Source: Mycoplasmataceae bacterium (GTDB lineage: Bacteria > Bacillota_I > Bacilli_A > Mycoplasmatales > Mycoplasmoidaceae). Taken from it: a stretch of 64,000 bases of DNA. How positions within the stretch are numbered: the first letter of the stretch is position 1; the number at the start of each line of letters is the position of its first letter. This document shows positions 12,101-21,109 of the stretch, piece by piece. Position numbers and translations under genes: made by a program. The notes beneath the pieces were generated by a model. That model was not told where the DNA came from and ran no database searches. It saw only the letters and a program-made list of their open reading frames with translations. The DNA is taken from NCBI GenBank assembly GCA_031265955.1, contig JAISBY010000006.1, positions 25,486 to 89,485 on the forward strand, written 5' to 3'.

Positions 12101-12175
12101 TGGATAGTAGCCAAGCGGTAAGGCACCAGATTTTGATTCTGGTATGCGATGGTTCGAATCCACCCTATCCAGCCA
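12101..12175 (+). tRNA. tRNA-Gln (TTG)
   Basis: Acceptor TGGATAG pairs CTATCCA. The anticodon loop contains TTG, the T loop TTCGAAT, and CCA is encoded. Five bp after tRNA-Tyr. Confidence 0.94.
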
Positions 12176-12178
12176 TAC

Positions 12179-12253
12179 GTCCCACTAGCTCAGTGGTAGA
12201 GCATTTCACTTTTAATGAAGGGGTCCGGAGTTCGAGTCTCCGGTGGGGCACCA
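12179..12253 (+). tRNA. tRNA-Lys (TTT)
   Basis: Acceptor GTCCCAC pairs GTGGGGC with one G-U. The anticodon loop is CTTTTAA (TTT) and CCA is encoded. Three bp after tRNA-Gln. Confidence 0.94.
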
Positions 12254-12254
12254 G

Positions 12255-12340
12255 GCTGAAGTGGCGGAACGGTAGACGCACAGGACTTAAAATCCTGTGA
12301 TGGAAACATCGTGAGGGTTCAAGTCCCTCTTTCAGCACCA
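12255..12340 (+). tRNA. tRNA-Leu (TAA)
   Basis: Class II tRNA with a long variable arm. Acceptor GCTGAAG pairs TTTCAGC, the anticodon loop is CTTAAAA (TAA) and CCA is encoded. Last tRNA of the cluster, followed by a strong terminator. Confidence 0.94.
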
Positions 12341-12343
12341 GAA

Positions 12344-12374
12344 AACTTAGGTAAGCAATATACCTAAGTTTTTT
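12344..12374 (+). terminator. Intrinsic terminator of the tRNA cluster
   Basis: Perfect 10-bp stem AACTTAGGTA / TACCTAAGTT with a 7-nt loop, running into T-rich DNA. Confidence 0.88.
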
Positions 12375-12400
12375 ATATAATTCTCTTATGCAATTAAATA

Positions 12401-12409
12401 GGGGGGGGG
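12401..12409 (+). repeat. G9 contingency tract in leader ORF
   Basis: Nine consecutive G inside the short leader ORF that begins at ATG 12388. Repeat length sets the leader frame relative to the terminator at 12456. Confidence 0.85.
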
Positions 12410-12455
12410 ATTAGGTGTTACAGTACTACTAGTACTGATTTAATCCTTTCTCTAA

Positions 12456-12492
12456 AAACCAGACTTTTACATTTGTAGAAGTCTGGTTTTTT
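12456..12492 (+). terminator. Attenuator hairpin between leader ORF and surface gene
   Basis: 11-bp perfect stem with a 12-nt loop and a T-run, placed between promoter and coding region, so it would abort transcription before the gene at 12527 unless disrupted. Confidence 0.75.
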
Positions 12493-12526
12493 GCTATTTA
12501 CATTATCACAATAAGGGGTTATATCA

Positions 12527-13180
12527 ATGGATAACAATAAAAAATTTAAAATACTATTAGGTACTTTGGTTCCTATTTCTTCTCTAGCGTTTGCCGGAGC
12601 TGGTATAGGAATCGGGTATGTTTTATTCAATAAAAGCAATAAAGGCGGTGGAGACGAATATTTTGAATATGGCAATAATTTAATTGCAGAGTTTAAAGGA
12701 AATGTAGAAAAAAACGATTATTATAACGATGAACTAGTAAATGATTGTGCATGGTTCTCTCATATTATTATTTACGATTTTCACAATGAAATTATCCCGG
12801 CAAGCAGCTTACAATTTACTTTAAACACTAGTGAATTTGATATATCAGAATTTAATAAACATCCAAGCCAAACACTTCCTGTTACAATAGATGCCACTTA
12901 CAAATATGACTTTGTTAATCAAAAATCGTTATTTTACGAAGACAATAATTTAGGAGGTGTATATTTTCTGGGGTTAAATAAAATGTTTCTACAGAGCCAT
13001 TGTCAAGAAAACGATTCAAAATTGTTTGGTATGTTTTCTTTAACAAACCAGATGTACGTTGTTGATGTAAATATTTCATACTTGGGTGAAGATAATTATT
13101 TTCATTTGCCATTCTCTAATCCTTGGTTTGAAGATAAAGCCATTAATTACGATAATGCTAATAAGCCTTCTTCTAGCTAA
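12527..13180 (+). CDS. Putative surface protein with N-terminal membrane anchor
   Basis: 217 residues, not recognised. Short basic N-terminus, then a single hydrophobic segment rich in Gly/Ala ('FAGAGIGIGYVLF', ~20-35), then a polar domain ending NKPSSS. This is the layout shared by the other leader-controlled surface genes (24783, 43462). There is no lipobox, so it is predicted as a signal-anchor or secreted protein. AAGGGG lies 8 nt before ATG. Expression is probably set by the G9 attenuator upstream. Confidence 0.7.
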   Translation: MDNNKKFKILLGTLVPISSLAFAGAGIGIGYVLFNKSNKGGGDEYFEYGNNLIAEFKGNVEKNDYYNDELVNDCAWFSHIIIYDFHNEIIPASSLQFTLNTSEFDISEFNKHPSQTLPVTIDATYKYDFVNQKSLFYEDNNLGGVYFLGLNKMFLQSHCQENDSKLFGMFSLTNQMYVVDVNISYLGEDNYFHLPFSNPWFEDKAINYDNANKPSSS

Positions 13181-13211
13181 AGTCGAATAATAGTTAATTA
13201 GTTTTATATAA

Positions 13212-14108
13212 ATGTTTTTTAGTTTAAAGGCAAAACCATTAAACAAAATATGTGAATTTATTTTATGTTGCATCGTAGTAATTTTTTTGACAGAGTTATT
13301 GCACAGTGGTTTGTATATTGCGGCATACCATATTAATTATTGACAGGTTAAACAATTACATTGACCACAATTTGTTATTTGAGTTTTTTTAGATCTAAAA
13401 ATGCCAAACATTAATGGTTTCTTACCATTTTATCAATCAGCTTTTCTTACTTGATTAATTTTCCCAATATTGTTATGAGTAATTTATGGAAGAAAGATAT
13501 TTTATCTTTGGTTGACTCTAGTGTTAATTGTTTATCCTTTCGTCTTTTTAATGTATTTATGCTTTCCTACCGTTGATTATTTAACTAATCCTAATTGGGA
13601 TGGTGACCCATCCAATAATTTTGGCATGAATGATTTATTATGTTTCCCATCGTTTCATTGCATTTGTTCCTTTTTAACACCGATTGCTGCAATTTATGGC
13701 TACACTAAATTAAATGGCAATCAGCAAGTCAGTTTTAAAAGGCGAATGGTACAAGGATACTATTTAGGTATTACGGGAATTTTTAGCATTCTCATTTATT
13801 TTTCTACTTTATTTTTAAAACAACATTATATTTTTGATGGTATATTTTCTTTGATAATTATTGTAATTGCTTCTTTAACGGTTTATGGAGTATGCAAATA
13901 TCGTAATTCCTATAATTTAATCACTGATACATTATTTGCCAAATTGTATAGTAAAATACAATTTAATAAGAAACAAAAAACTAAACAAATAGTTGTTTGT
14001 GCCGCAAGTTTAATCTTGTTAGGTTTAGCACTATATTACCTCATTTATATTTGTATTTTCCTATGAACTGATATTTGATATGCTTGATATCATCAATTTC
14101 CTTTTTAA
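13212..14108 (+). CDS. PAP2-family membrane phosphatase
   Basis: 298 residues with about six membrane helices and several TGA Trp codons. It carries the PAP2 signature 'FPSFHCICS' (PSxxH) and the downstream catalytic-His region 'KQHYIFDG' (xxHYxxDxxxG). Such proteins dephosphorylate lipid phosphates (phosphatidate or undecaprenyl-type) at the membrane. The first KxxxxxxRP motif is not evident. It begins 32 bp after the surface protein and ends 3 bp from a convergent gene. The start lacks a clear RBS. Confidence 0.8.
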
Positions 14109-14111
14109 AAA

Positions 14112-14606
14112 TTACAAACAACCAATAAATTTATTAATTAACGCAGCGATTTTTATAAATGTATTGACTTCTGCCTTTTTAAAGCGATTTAGTTTTGGAC
14201 TATCAATGTCTAACACTCCGAAAATTTTACTATTTTTAAAAAGCGGAATAACTACTTCGGATTGAGAGTTGACATCACAAGCGATGTGACCAGGAAATTT
14301 ATGAACATTCGGAACGATTAAAGGTGTTTTTGTTTTTGCCGCTGTTCCGCAAACACCTTTGCCAATATCAATTCTTGTACATGCTGGTAATCCTTGAAAT
14401 GGACCAAGAACTAATTTATTATTTTTTATTAGATAAAAACCACATCAATTAATGTTGGTAATATATGCATTAATAACCGATGAAACATTAGCCAAGCCAG
14501 AAATTAAATCATCCTCATCATTCAATAGTGATTTAACAGTTTCAAATAGATGGTTTAGATTAATTTTTAAATTTTCATTTTTTCGTATTTTATGCATAGG
14601 TTTCAT
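14112..14606 (-). CDS. msrC: Free methionine-(R)-sulfoxide reductase (GAF domain)
   Basis: 164 residues. Single GAF domain with the fRMsr hallmark sequence 'GPFQGLPACTRIDIGKGVCG' and the third Cys in 'GHIACDVNSQSE'; these Cys reduce free Met-R-O using thioredoxin. The C-terminal 'FGVLDIDSPKLNRF' is the usual DIDS motif. The likely start is ATG 14606; ATG 14597 is in frame three codons later and neither has a clear RBS. It is convergent with the PAP2 gene. Role: protection against oxidative damage. Confidence 0.92.
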
Positions 14607-14877
14607 TAATAAGGTTGCTTATTTATACGCGTTATAACAGACTAATGTTAAAAAAGTTGTTTTAAAACATTTCGAGGAGTATTTTGAAAACCAAAAACAG
14701 AATGTTGCTTTATCAGTCGTTTCTGTGTGTGAATCTCTGGTGGATAGTCATCTTAGACGAGTAATTTATCTAAGTTTTAATGCAAAGTTTATGTAATCAA
14801 AAATTGTATTAACATGTGATAGTTTAAAGATTTTAGAATGTATTTTGAATGTTTAGTCGTGCTACAATAATTTTGTC
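14607..14877. other. Gap with possible decayed coding sequence
   Basis: About 270 bp without an intact gene. One plus frame from ~14635 to 14797 is open for ~50 codons ('KHFEEYFENQKQNVALSVVS' included) but has no ATG and then meets stops. It may be a remnant related to the toxin-antitoxin locus that follows. I recognise nothing firmly. Confidence 0.3.
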
Positions 14878-15024
14878 ATGAAAAAAATTATTTTTGAAAA
14901 AATTAATATTGCTACAAAGAAAAAAGGAACTGCTGTATATTCCGAAAAGGAATGAAAGGCTATGAAAGATAAATTAGATCACGCTAAAAAATGTAAACAA
15001 AGTAATAATTTAATTTATGTCTAA
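14878..15024 (+). CDS. Probable small antitoxin (partner of YoeB/Txe-like toxin)
   Basis: 48 residues with one TGA Trp. Basic and helical ('KKKGTAVYSEKEWKAMKDKL'). It lies directly upstream of a YoeB/Txe-like sequence, and its stop overlaps that gene's ATG (ATGTCTAA), as is usual for antitoxin-toxin pairs. TACAAT lies 9 nt before ATG, a leaderless-type start. Assignment as antitoxin comes from context, not from a domain I can prove. Confidence 0.5.
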
Positions 15025-15311
15025 TAAGAAACATTATAAAGTTGTCTATACTCAACTTGCAAACTAAGGAAAGAGAATGATTCGTAAAACACGATAAAAT
15101 TGTATTTGGTAAAATTCTAGTATTTGAAGAAATGTTAAAAGATAATGGAAAAATTTCCATAGGCAGACCAGAAATGATAGTTTATAAAGAATATGGCAAA
15201 TGTATTTCTGTTAGATTAGATAAAAAGAACCGATATGTATATGAATTTAAACTGCTGAATGAAAATACTTTTTTGGTTGTCTCATGTAAAGGTCACCACG
15301 GCGATCATTAA
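15017..15311 (+). pseudogene. YoeB/Txe-like mRNA interferase, frameshifted
   Basis: The first frame gives MSNKKHYKVVYTQLAN and stops at TAA 15065. Shifted by one base at ~15065, the sequence continues 'KEREWFVKHDKIVFGKIL' and ends with 'ISVRLDKKNRYVYEF...LVVSCKGHHGDH', matching the YoeB/Txe pattern (DKKNRxVYE ... SCxxHH). The toxin is thus split by one extra base. It could be an inactivating mutation, a sequencing error or a programmed frameshift. TTG 15044 in the second frame is a possible alternative start that would give a shorter protein. Confidence 0.6.
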
Positions 15312-15373
15312 ACAGTTGACTAATTAGAGTTTCGTAAAGATGAGTAAATAATAAAGTAGAATTAATAACCCAT

Positions 15374-15447
15374 GCGGGCATAGTTCAGTGGTAGAACTAT
15401 AGCCTTCCAAGCTATTAATGTCGGTTCGATTCCGATTGCCCGCTCCA
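15374..15447 (+). tRNA. tRNA-Gly (TCC)
   Basis: Cloverleaf with acceptor GCGGGCA pairing TGCCCGC, anticodon loop CTTCCAA (TCC), T loop TTCGATT and encoded CCA. Confidence 0.95.
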
Positions 15448-15452
15448 TAAAT

Positions 15453-15481
15453 AAAAACTTCGATTGAATGTCGAAGTTTTT
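15453..15481. terminator. Bidirectional terminator between tRNA-Gly and ald
   Basis: 11-bp perfect stem AAAAACTTCGA / TCGAAGTTTTT with a 7-nt loop. The A/T ends give a U-run on both strands, serving tRNA-Gly and the convergent ald. Confidence 0.88.
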
Positions 15482-15501
15482 AATTTGTGTTAAGTGATTA
15501 A

Positions 15502-16659
15502 TTATTTAAGAAGAGAATCAATAGGAGTGTAAGAAATGTGTAAAGCTTCTGCCACTGGTTTATTCGTTAGTTTACCGTTATAGGTATTAATACCAGAATT
15601 TATTACCGGACACTTAGATGCGCCCTTAATTCCTTTTTGAGCTAGTTCCACTGCAAAGATAGTCGTAGCATTAACTAACGCTACTGTAGCGGTACGGCTA
15701 GTAGCACCAGGCATATTAGCGACAGCGTAATGGTTTACATTATGAACTTTATAAGTAGGTTTATCATGAGTGGTACTATGAGTAATAGTTTCTACAGAGC
15801 CACCTTGGTCAATCGCAATATCAATGATGATTGAACCAGGTTTCATTTTTTTCACCATTGCGGTAGTAATTACTTTAGGAGCTTTGGCGCCTGGAATTAA
15901 AACGGTAGAAACTAAAGCATCAGCTTGCGCAATTCATTTGTTGATGTTTGCTGGAGTGGAAATGTCAGCGACTAATTTATTTTTAAACACTTTGCTTAAA
16001 GTATTTAGTTTGGAATCTTGTTTTAATTGTTTAACTCGTTCTGGATTTCTTTCAAGAATTACAACGTTAGCGCCTAAACCCATAGCAGTAGTTGCTGCAT
16101 TGTATCCAGCGACGCCACCACCAACGACTAAAATCAAACCCTTTTCAGTACCAGGATTTTTAGGATTATTATCGTCAACACCACCAATTAGTAAACCAAT
16201 CCCACCATGGTGTGATTGCATAAAAGTAGCGGCAATAATTGCAGAACGGCGTCCTGCCACACGAGACATAGGTGCTAATAAAGGTAATGCACCATTTTCT
16301 CGCATCGTTTCATAAGCAACACCAGTAACTTTCTTGTTTAACAATGCTTTTGTTAATGGTAAATTATCAGCAAGGTGTAAATAAGTGAAAAGTAATAATC
16401 CTGGTTTAAAGAATTTATATTCAGAATCTAGTGGTTCTTTTACTTTTACGACCATTTCTTGATTTCAAGCTTCAGCAGCCGTATTAACAATTTTTGCTCC
16501 AGCCTTAATGTATTCTTTATCAGCAAATCCTGAACCTATGCCCGCTCCCTTTTGAACAAAAACTTTACTTCCTGTTTTCGTTAATGATTTAACGGCCTGT
16601 GGTGTTAGCCCTACACGATTCTCATTATTTTTAATTTCTTTTGGTAACCCAATTTTCAT
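15502..16659 (-). CDS. ald: Alanine dehydrogenase
   Basis: 385 residues. NAD-dependent reversible oxidative deamination of L-alanine to pyruvate plus ammonia. The N-terminus 'MKIGLPKEIKNNENRVGLTP' carries the Ald/PNT signature. The substrate-binding Lys region is 'VVKVKEPL' and the Rossmann loop is 'VVGGGVAGYNAA'. 'NMPGATSRTAT' near the C-terminus is typical of Ald. Monocistronic between terminators. It could supply pyruvate from alanine or dispose of pyruvate and NADH. Confidence 0.95.
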
Positions 16660-16719
16660 ATTTAATTTATTTTCTCCATAGTATCTATATGGAATATTGT
16701 AGCACTTTATTAATAAAAT

Positions 16720-18852
16720 TTAGTTTTTCCTATCATCCATAATAGATATTTTTTTATTCTTATCTAAGTATATTTTGTAAGTTTTATTTTTTTTAATTCG
16801 GTTTGCTAAAATTTCATTAGCTAAATAGTTCTCAATATATTTTTGGATGTAACGTTTAATTGGTCTAGCACCATAAGTAGCGTCATAACCTTCTTGACGA
16901 ATTTTGGTAATTAATGAATCATCAAAAATAATGCGAATGTCTTCTAACTTTAAACGATTTGATAAATCATTTAATAATTTCTCGATGATTTCATTAATGA
17001 CTTTTTCGTTAAGTGAATTAAAAATAATAATTTCATCAATGCGATTAATGAATTCAGGTCTCAAATATTTTTTTAATTCAATTAAGGCTTGTTCTTTTTT
17101 ATTGTCAAGAATCTCCTGGTGCCCAATATTAGTTGTCATAATGACAATGGTATTTTTGAAATTCACTAAACGCCCTTGTGAATCTTTTAATTGACCATCG
17201 TCTAGAACTTGTAATAAGATATTTAAAACATCACTATGTGCTTTTTCAATTTCATCAAATAAAACAACAGAATAGGGATGACGTCTTACTGCTTCGGTTA
17301 ACCCGCCAGCTTCTTCGTATCCTACATATCCTGGCGGCGCACCAATTAATTTGGAAATGGAATGTTTCTCCATATATTCACTCATATCAAAACGAATCAT
17401 GGCTTTCTCGTTATCAAATAATTCATAAGCTAGTGTTCTGGCTAATTCGGTTTTGCCAACACCAGTTGGTCCCATAAATAAGAATGAGCCAATTGGACGG
17501 TTAGGATCATTAATGCCAGCACGTCCTCTTAATACCGCTTGTGCCACTAGATCAATCGCTTCGTTTTGTCCTTTGACACGTTTATTTAAGTCAACATGTA
17601 AATTTAGTAATTTAGCGCGTTCTTCAGTTACAAGTTTGTTTAGCGGGATGCCAGTAGCTTTAGAAATAACTTCGGCTACTTCAGTTGTGGTTACCGAATC
17701 ACGAATAATTTGATTGCCTTCATCTTGAATTTTCTTTTCATAGGATTTAATTTGTTTTTCAAGTTCTGGAATAGCAACATACAAAAGTTTGCTAGCTTTT
17801 TCAAATTCACCTTCTATTTGTAAGCGTTCCACTTTTTGTTTAGATGATTCTAATTCTTTTTTGAAATCAATTAACTTTTGGTGTTCATTCTTTTGTTTGG
17901 TTCATTCGGTGTTCCGTTTAGATTGTTCTTCTTTTAAACTCTCTAATTCTTTCTCAATTATTTTTAAACGATTCTTAGATTTATCATCCGATTCGTTTAA
18001 AAGTGCCGCACGTTCGGTTTCCACATGAATAATTTCGCGATTGATTTGGTCCAATTCCACTGGTAAAGAATGCATTTCAGTTTTAACCCGAGCTGCGGCT
18101 TCGTCAATTAAATCAATGGCTTTGTCTGGCAAAAAACGATCAGAGATATAACGATCAGACATATTAACGGCAGCAATTAAGGCAGAATCGTGAATTTTTA
18201 CTTGATGAAATAATTCCCAACGACCTTTCAATCCCCGCATAATGGTTAACGCTTCTTGCTTGGATGGTTCTTTAACAAAGATTTTTTGCATACGTCTTTC
18301 TAATGCTGCATCTTTTTCGATATACTTGCGATATTCGTTTAAGGTAGTTGCACCGATAATTTTAACATCACCTCGAGCCATCATTGGTTTAAAAATATTG
18401 GCAGCATCCATTGAACCACCACCGCTTCTACCAGTACCAACCAATTGGTGGACTTCATCAATGAAAAGAATGATGTTACCATTTGATTCTTTTACTTGTT
18501 TGATAATATTGTTTAAACGTTCTTCAAATTGGCCTTGGTAAGAGGCGCCACTAATTAATGCTGGTAAAGATAGTTCGTAAATAACTTTATTTTTTAAATT
18601 AGTTGGCACATCGTTGTTTACGATTCTTTGTGCTAACCCTTCAACAATTGCTGTTTTACCAACACCTGGTTCACCAATTAAAACAGGATTATTTTTATTC
18701 TTGCGTGAGATAATTTCAATTAAACGACGGATTTCTTCGTCACGACCAATGATTGGATCAATCTTATTGTCAATAACATCTTTGTTTAAATTACGTCCAT
18801 ATTTATTTAACGGATTTTTATTATCTTCTGGTGGTGTGTAATTAAAGTCCAT
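16720..18852 (-). CDS. clpB: Disaggregase ClpB (short form)
   Basis: 710 residues. Hexameric AAA+ chaperone that extracts proteins from aggregates with DnaK. NBD1 has Walker A 'GEPGVGKT' (60-67) and Walker B '[11 protein letters not shown]'. The middle coiled coil spans roughly residues 280-375. NBD2 has Walker A 'GPTGVGKT' (461-468) and '[11 protein letters not shown]'. It lacks the ~150-residue N-terminal domain of E. coli ClpB, as in other mollicutes. RBS AGGAG, TATAAT and a CIRCE element lie upstream, so it is probably HrcA-repressed and heat-inducible. Confidence 0.97.
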
Positions 18853-18881
18853 AAATGTCTCCTATATGTAAATTTGGAAAC

Positions 18882-18887
18882 ATTATA
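18882..18887 (-). promoter_or_regulatory. clpB -10 box
   Basis: TATAAT on the minus strand, 30 nt upstream of the clpB ATG. The -35 region (TTGTAA or TTGTAT) falls inside the CIRCE inverted repeat, so HrcA binding would block polymerase. Confidence 0.75.
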
Positions 18888-18895
18888 GCATAAAA

Positions 18896-18922
18896 TTAGC
18901 ACTTACAATACAAGAGTGCTAA
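18896..18922 (-). promoter_or_regulatory. CIRCE operator (HrcA binding site) for clpB
   Basis: TTAGCACTT-N9-GAGTGCTAA on the plus strand. It matches CIRCE (TTAGCACTC-N9-GAGTGCTAA) with one mismatch in 18 positions. It overlaps the -35 region of clpB. In mollicutes CIRCE controls a few chaperone genes including clpB, so heat-shock control by HrcA is well supported. Confidence 0.95.
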
Positions 18923-19031
18923 ATAATTCATTTAACATAAATATCCCGTTGTTACAAAGTCAATATTTTATCTATAAATTGCATTGCAAAATACCATTAA
19001 ATATTCTATTATTTATGTTAAACTTTATCCT

Positions 19032-21002
19032 ATGAAAAAACAAAAAAGACAATTAGGGACGGATAAAAAGAAATTTAGTCTTAGAGAGTTTGTTTGGTTA
19101 GGGTTTAATTACACTGTTGGTATTAGCTTTATTGGAGCTTGTGCTGGTTTAAGCAATCCGCTGGGAGTTAATTCAGATGGTGTTCACGGAATTGGAATGA
19201 ACATACTATGAGTTTACATTCTAGAAGGATTATTTGCTGGTATTTGTGCTTGAGCTTTTGCAAGAATTGCAAGAGCTTATAAATCTAGTAACAATGGTGG
19301 TGCTTACATCTATGCTAGAGGAACCTTTAATAAATTTGTAGGGTTATTCGTTACTTTCATGCTTTATGTCGGCATGCCATTTATGATTACCTTCCAAATA
19401 TTGATGTTGATTCGAGGTACTTTCTCACCTTCTTATGTGTGGGTTGGTAATTCTAACATCCCTTGGTATGGTTTTCAATGAGGACCATTCGGTGATTTAT
19501 ATCTTGATTTAATTGGTATCGGTATTTACATGGTAAGTGCCATTATCATTTTCTTCGGGATTCGTATGTACAAAAGATTCGCACACATTACTGCTGGAGT
19601 TAAATGAGGTGCTGCTTTATTCTTAATTATTGCCGCAATCGGTTTAGCTTGTAGTAAAGGTGCTCAGAATCTTTCAGATTGATCATCATATTCTAATAGT
19701 TCCGATGCTTTACACGCTGATCAAATCGTGTCATCATTTAACTCATGTTTCTATTTCTTTGCGGGATTTGAAATTTTCTCAACCGCTGGTCAAAATGTCA
19801 AGAACCCACAAAAGAACATTGGGTTGGGTGTGACTTTGATTATGATCATTTCCACAATTTTCTACGTTTTGATATTAGTTCTTTTCTTCGCAGCCTTACC
19901 AATCAATGAAGGTTTCCAACAAAATGAAACCATGAGTTTATGGGGTAAATTTAGTTCCAATAAAGTTATTTTATATGGTGGTCCAATTTTACTAATTATT
20001 AGTTCGGTTTCATTAAAAATTAATGCAGCAATGCAAAATTCGTTATATGGTGGAACGATGATTCAACCGATGGCGGTTGAAGGTTACTTCCCTGATAGTT
20101 GAGGTAAACTTGACAAAGATGGTTTACCATCTAAGGCGAGTAAGATAAACTTATTTATTGTGGCGATGTTTGTGGTTGTTTGATTAGCAATTCCCGATTT
20201 AGTTAAGGGTTTCCAAAATAAATCTGAATACAACAACATTCTAGCGGCGAGTGGTAGAGAAGCGGCTGAACAATGATTAGCTGGCGTCAAATCTGCTTTC
20301 ACTGTAGCCAGTTTAACCGCTGCATCTAGTGCGATTACCATTTTGGTATATATCGTTGTATTGCTCTCTGCTTTAAGAATGAGTCAAAAACGACAATTAA
20401 CTTTAAGAAATTGAGAAAGAATTGCCTTTTCAATCACATTCTTATTTATGCTGTTCTTATTCATATACCACTACTACGAAGTAAGCTCGAACATTGCTGA
20501 TGGTATCAAGAATAATAATTCTTCACAACTAGTTGGTAGTGTAATTGAATTAGGGTTTGTGTTATTAGCTGTTGCTTTCTTCATTTGTTGATACTACACT
20601 TACTATTCAAGAAAATACCAATCACGAATAGCGCTTCATCCAAACTTGCAAAAACAATTAGATGCTGAATTCATTCCAATTGATGATTGATCATTCACTG
20701 CTTTAATCGTAAGCAACATCTTAAAAAATAAACCATATTCTGGTCGTGATAAGGCAGTGCGCTTATTAAATGAATACCTTGATCGTAACATTCACATCCA
20801 CGGAAATTCTAATAACCAAAATTATCGTGAAGCTAATCGTTTTCTAGCGGTATTAACTAAAGGTGTATACCCGTTAACAACTTCGCTTGATAAGATTGCG
20901 AAACGAAATGAGATCGTTGATAAAAGTCATCGTGTTCATAAAGAAGTAATTCTAAGCGAAATTACTCGCGATACTTTAAATGAAGGTATCATTCGTCGTT
21001 AA
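19032..21002 (+). CDS. APC-family amino-acid permease
   Basis: 656 residues with about 12-14 membrane helices and many TGA Trp codons. The N-terminus 'REFVWLGFNYTVGISFIGAC' followed by 'SSNNGGAYIYARGTFN' (GGxYxY) is the APC-superfamily TM1-TM3 signature. 'CFYFFAGFEIFSTAGQNVKNPQKNIG' is the TM6 region typical of mycoplasma permeases and is split here only by description. A C-terminal ~110-residue cytoplasmic tail is unusually long and charged. Substrate cannot be told. A strong terminator follows. Confidence 0.9.
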
Positions 21003-21027
21003 TTGTTCAAACACATAAAATATTTGT

Positions 21028-21060
21028 AAAAAATCTTAGTTTTATAGCTAAGATTTTTTT
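21028..21060 (+). terminator. Terminator after the permease
   Basis: AAATCTTAG / CTAAGATTT stem extended by A-T pairs, followed by a T7 run. Confidence 0.88.
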
Positions 21061-21090
21061 ACAATGCATTACAAAAATATATTATTTTGC

Positions 21091-21109
21091 TATAATGCTT
21101 GGCATTATG
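21091..21109 (+). promoter_or_regulatory. Leaderless-type promoter TATAAT-N10-ATG
   Basis: TATAAT at 21091-21096 is 10 nt before ATG 21107. The in-frame ATG 21095 lies inside the -10 box and so cannot be in the transcript, which fixes the start at 21107. Confidence 0.7.

Larger units (their letters stand above)
12376..12492 (+). promoter_or_regulatory. Phase-variable leader and attenuator (G9) upstream of surface gene 12527
   Basis: TATAAT (12376-12381) is followed after 6 nt by ATG 12388, the start of a tiny leader ORF holding G9 (12401-12409). An intrinsic terminator follows: stem AAACCAGACTT (12456-12466) with AAGTCTGGTTT (12479-12489), then a T-run, all before the surface gene. With G9 the leader stops at TAG 12412, far from the hairpin. 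With G10 it would run through 'LGVTVLLVLI' to TAA 12441. With G8 or G11 it would be translated through the 5' arm to TAG 12476 in the loop. Frame therefore decides whether a ribosome can disrupt the terminator. G9 is predicted OFF. The mechanism is inference; the architecture is seen directly. Confidence 0.65.

Noticed and set aside
14080..14637. Plus-strand ORFs over the msrC locus
   Set aside because: They are antisense to a clear fRMsr gene with its Cys motifs.
21095..21106. Earlier in-frame ATG for the large surface protein
   Set aside because: It lies inside the TATAAT box, so it would not be transcribed.
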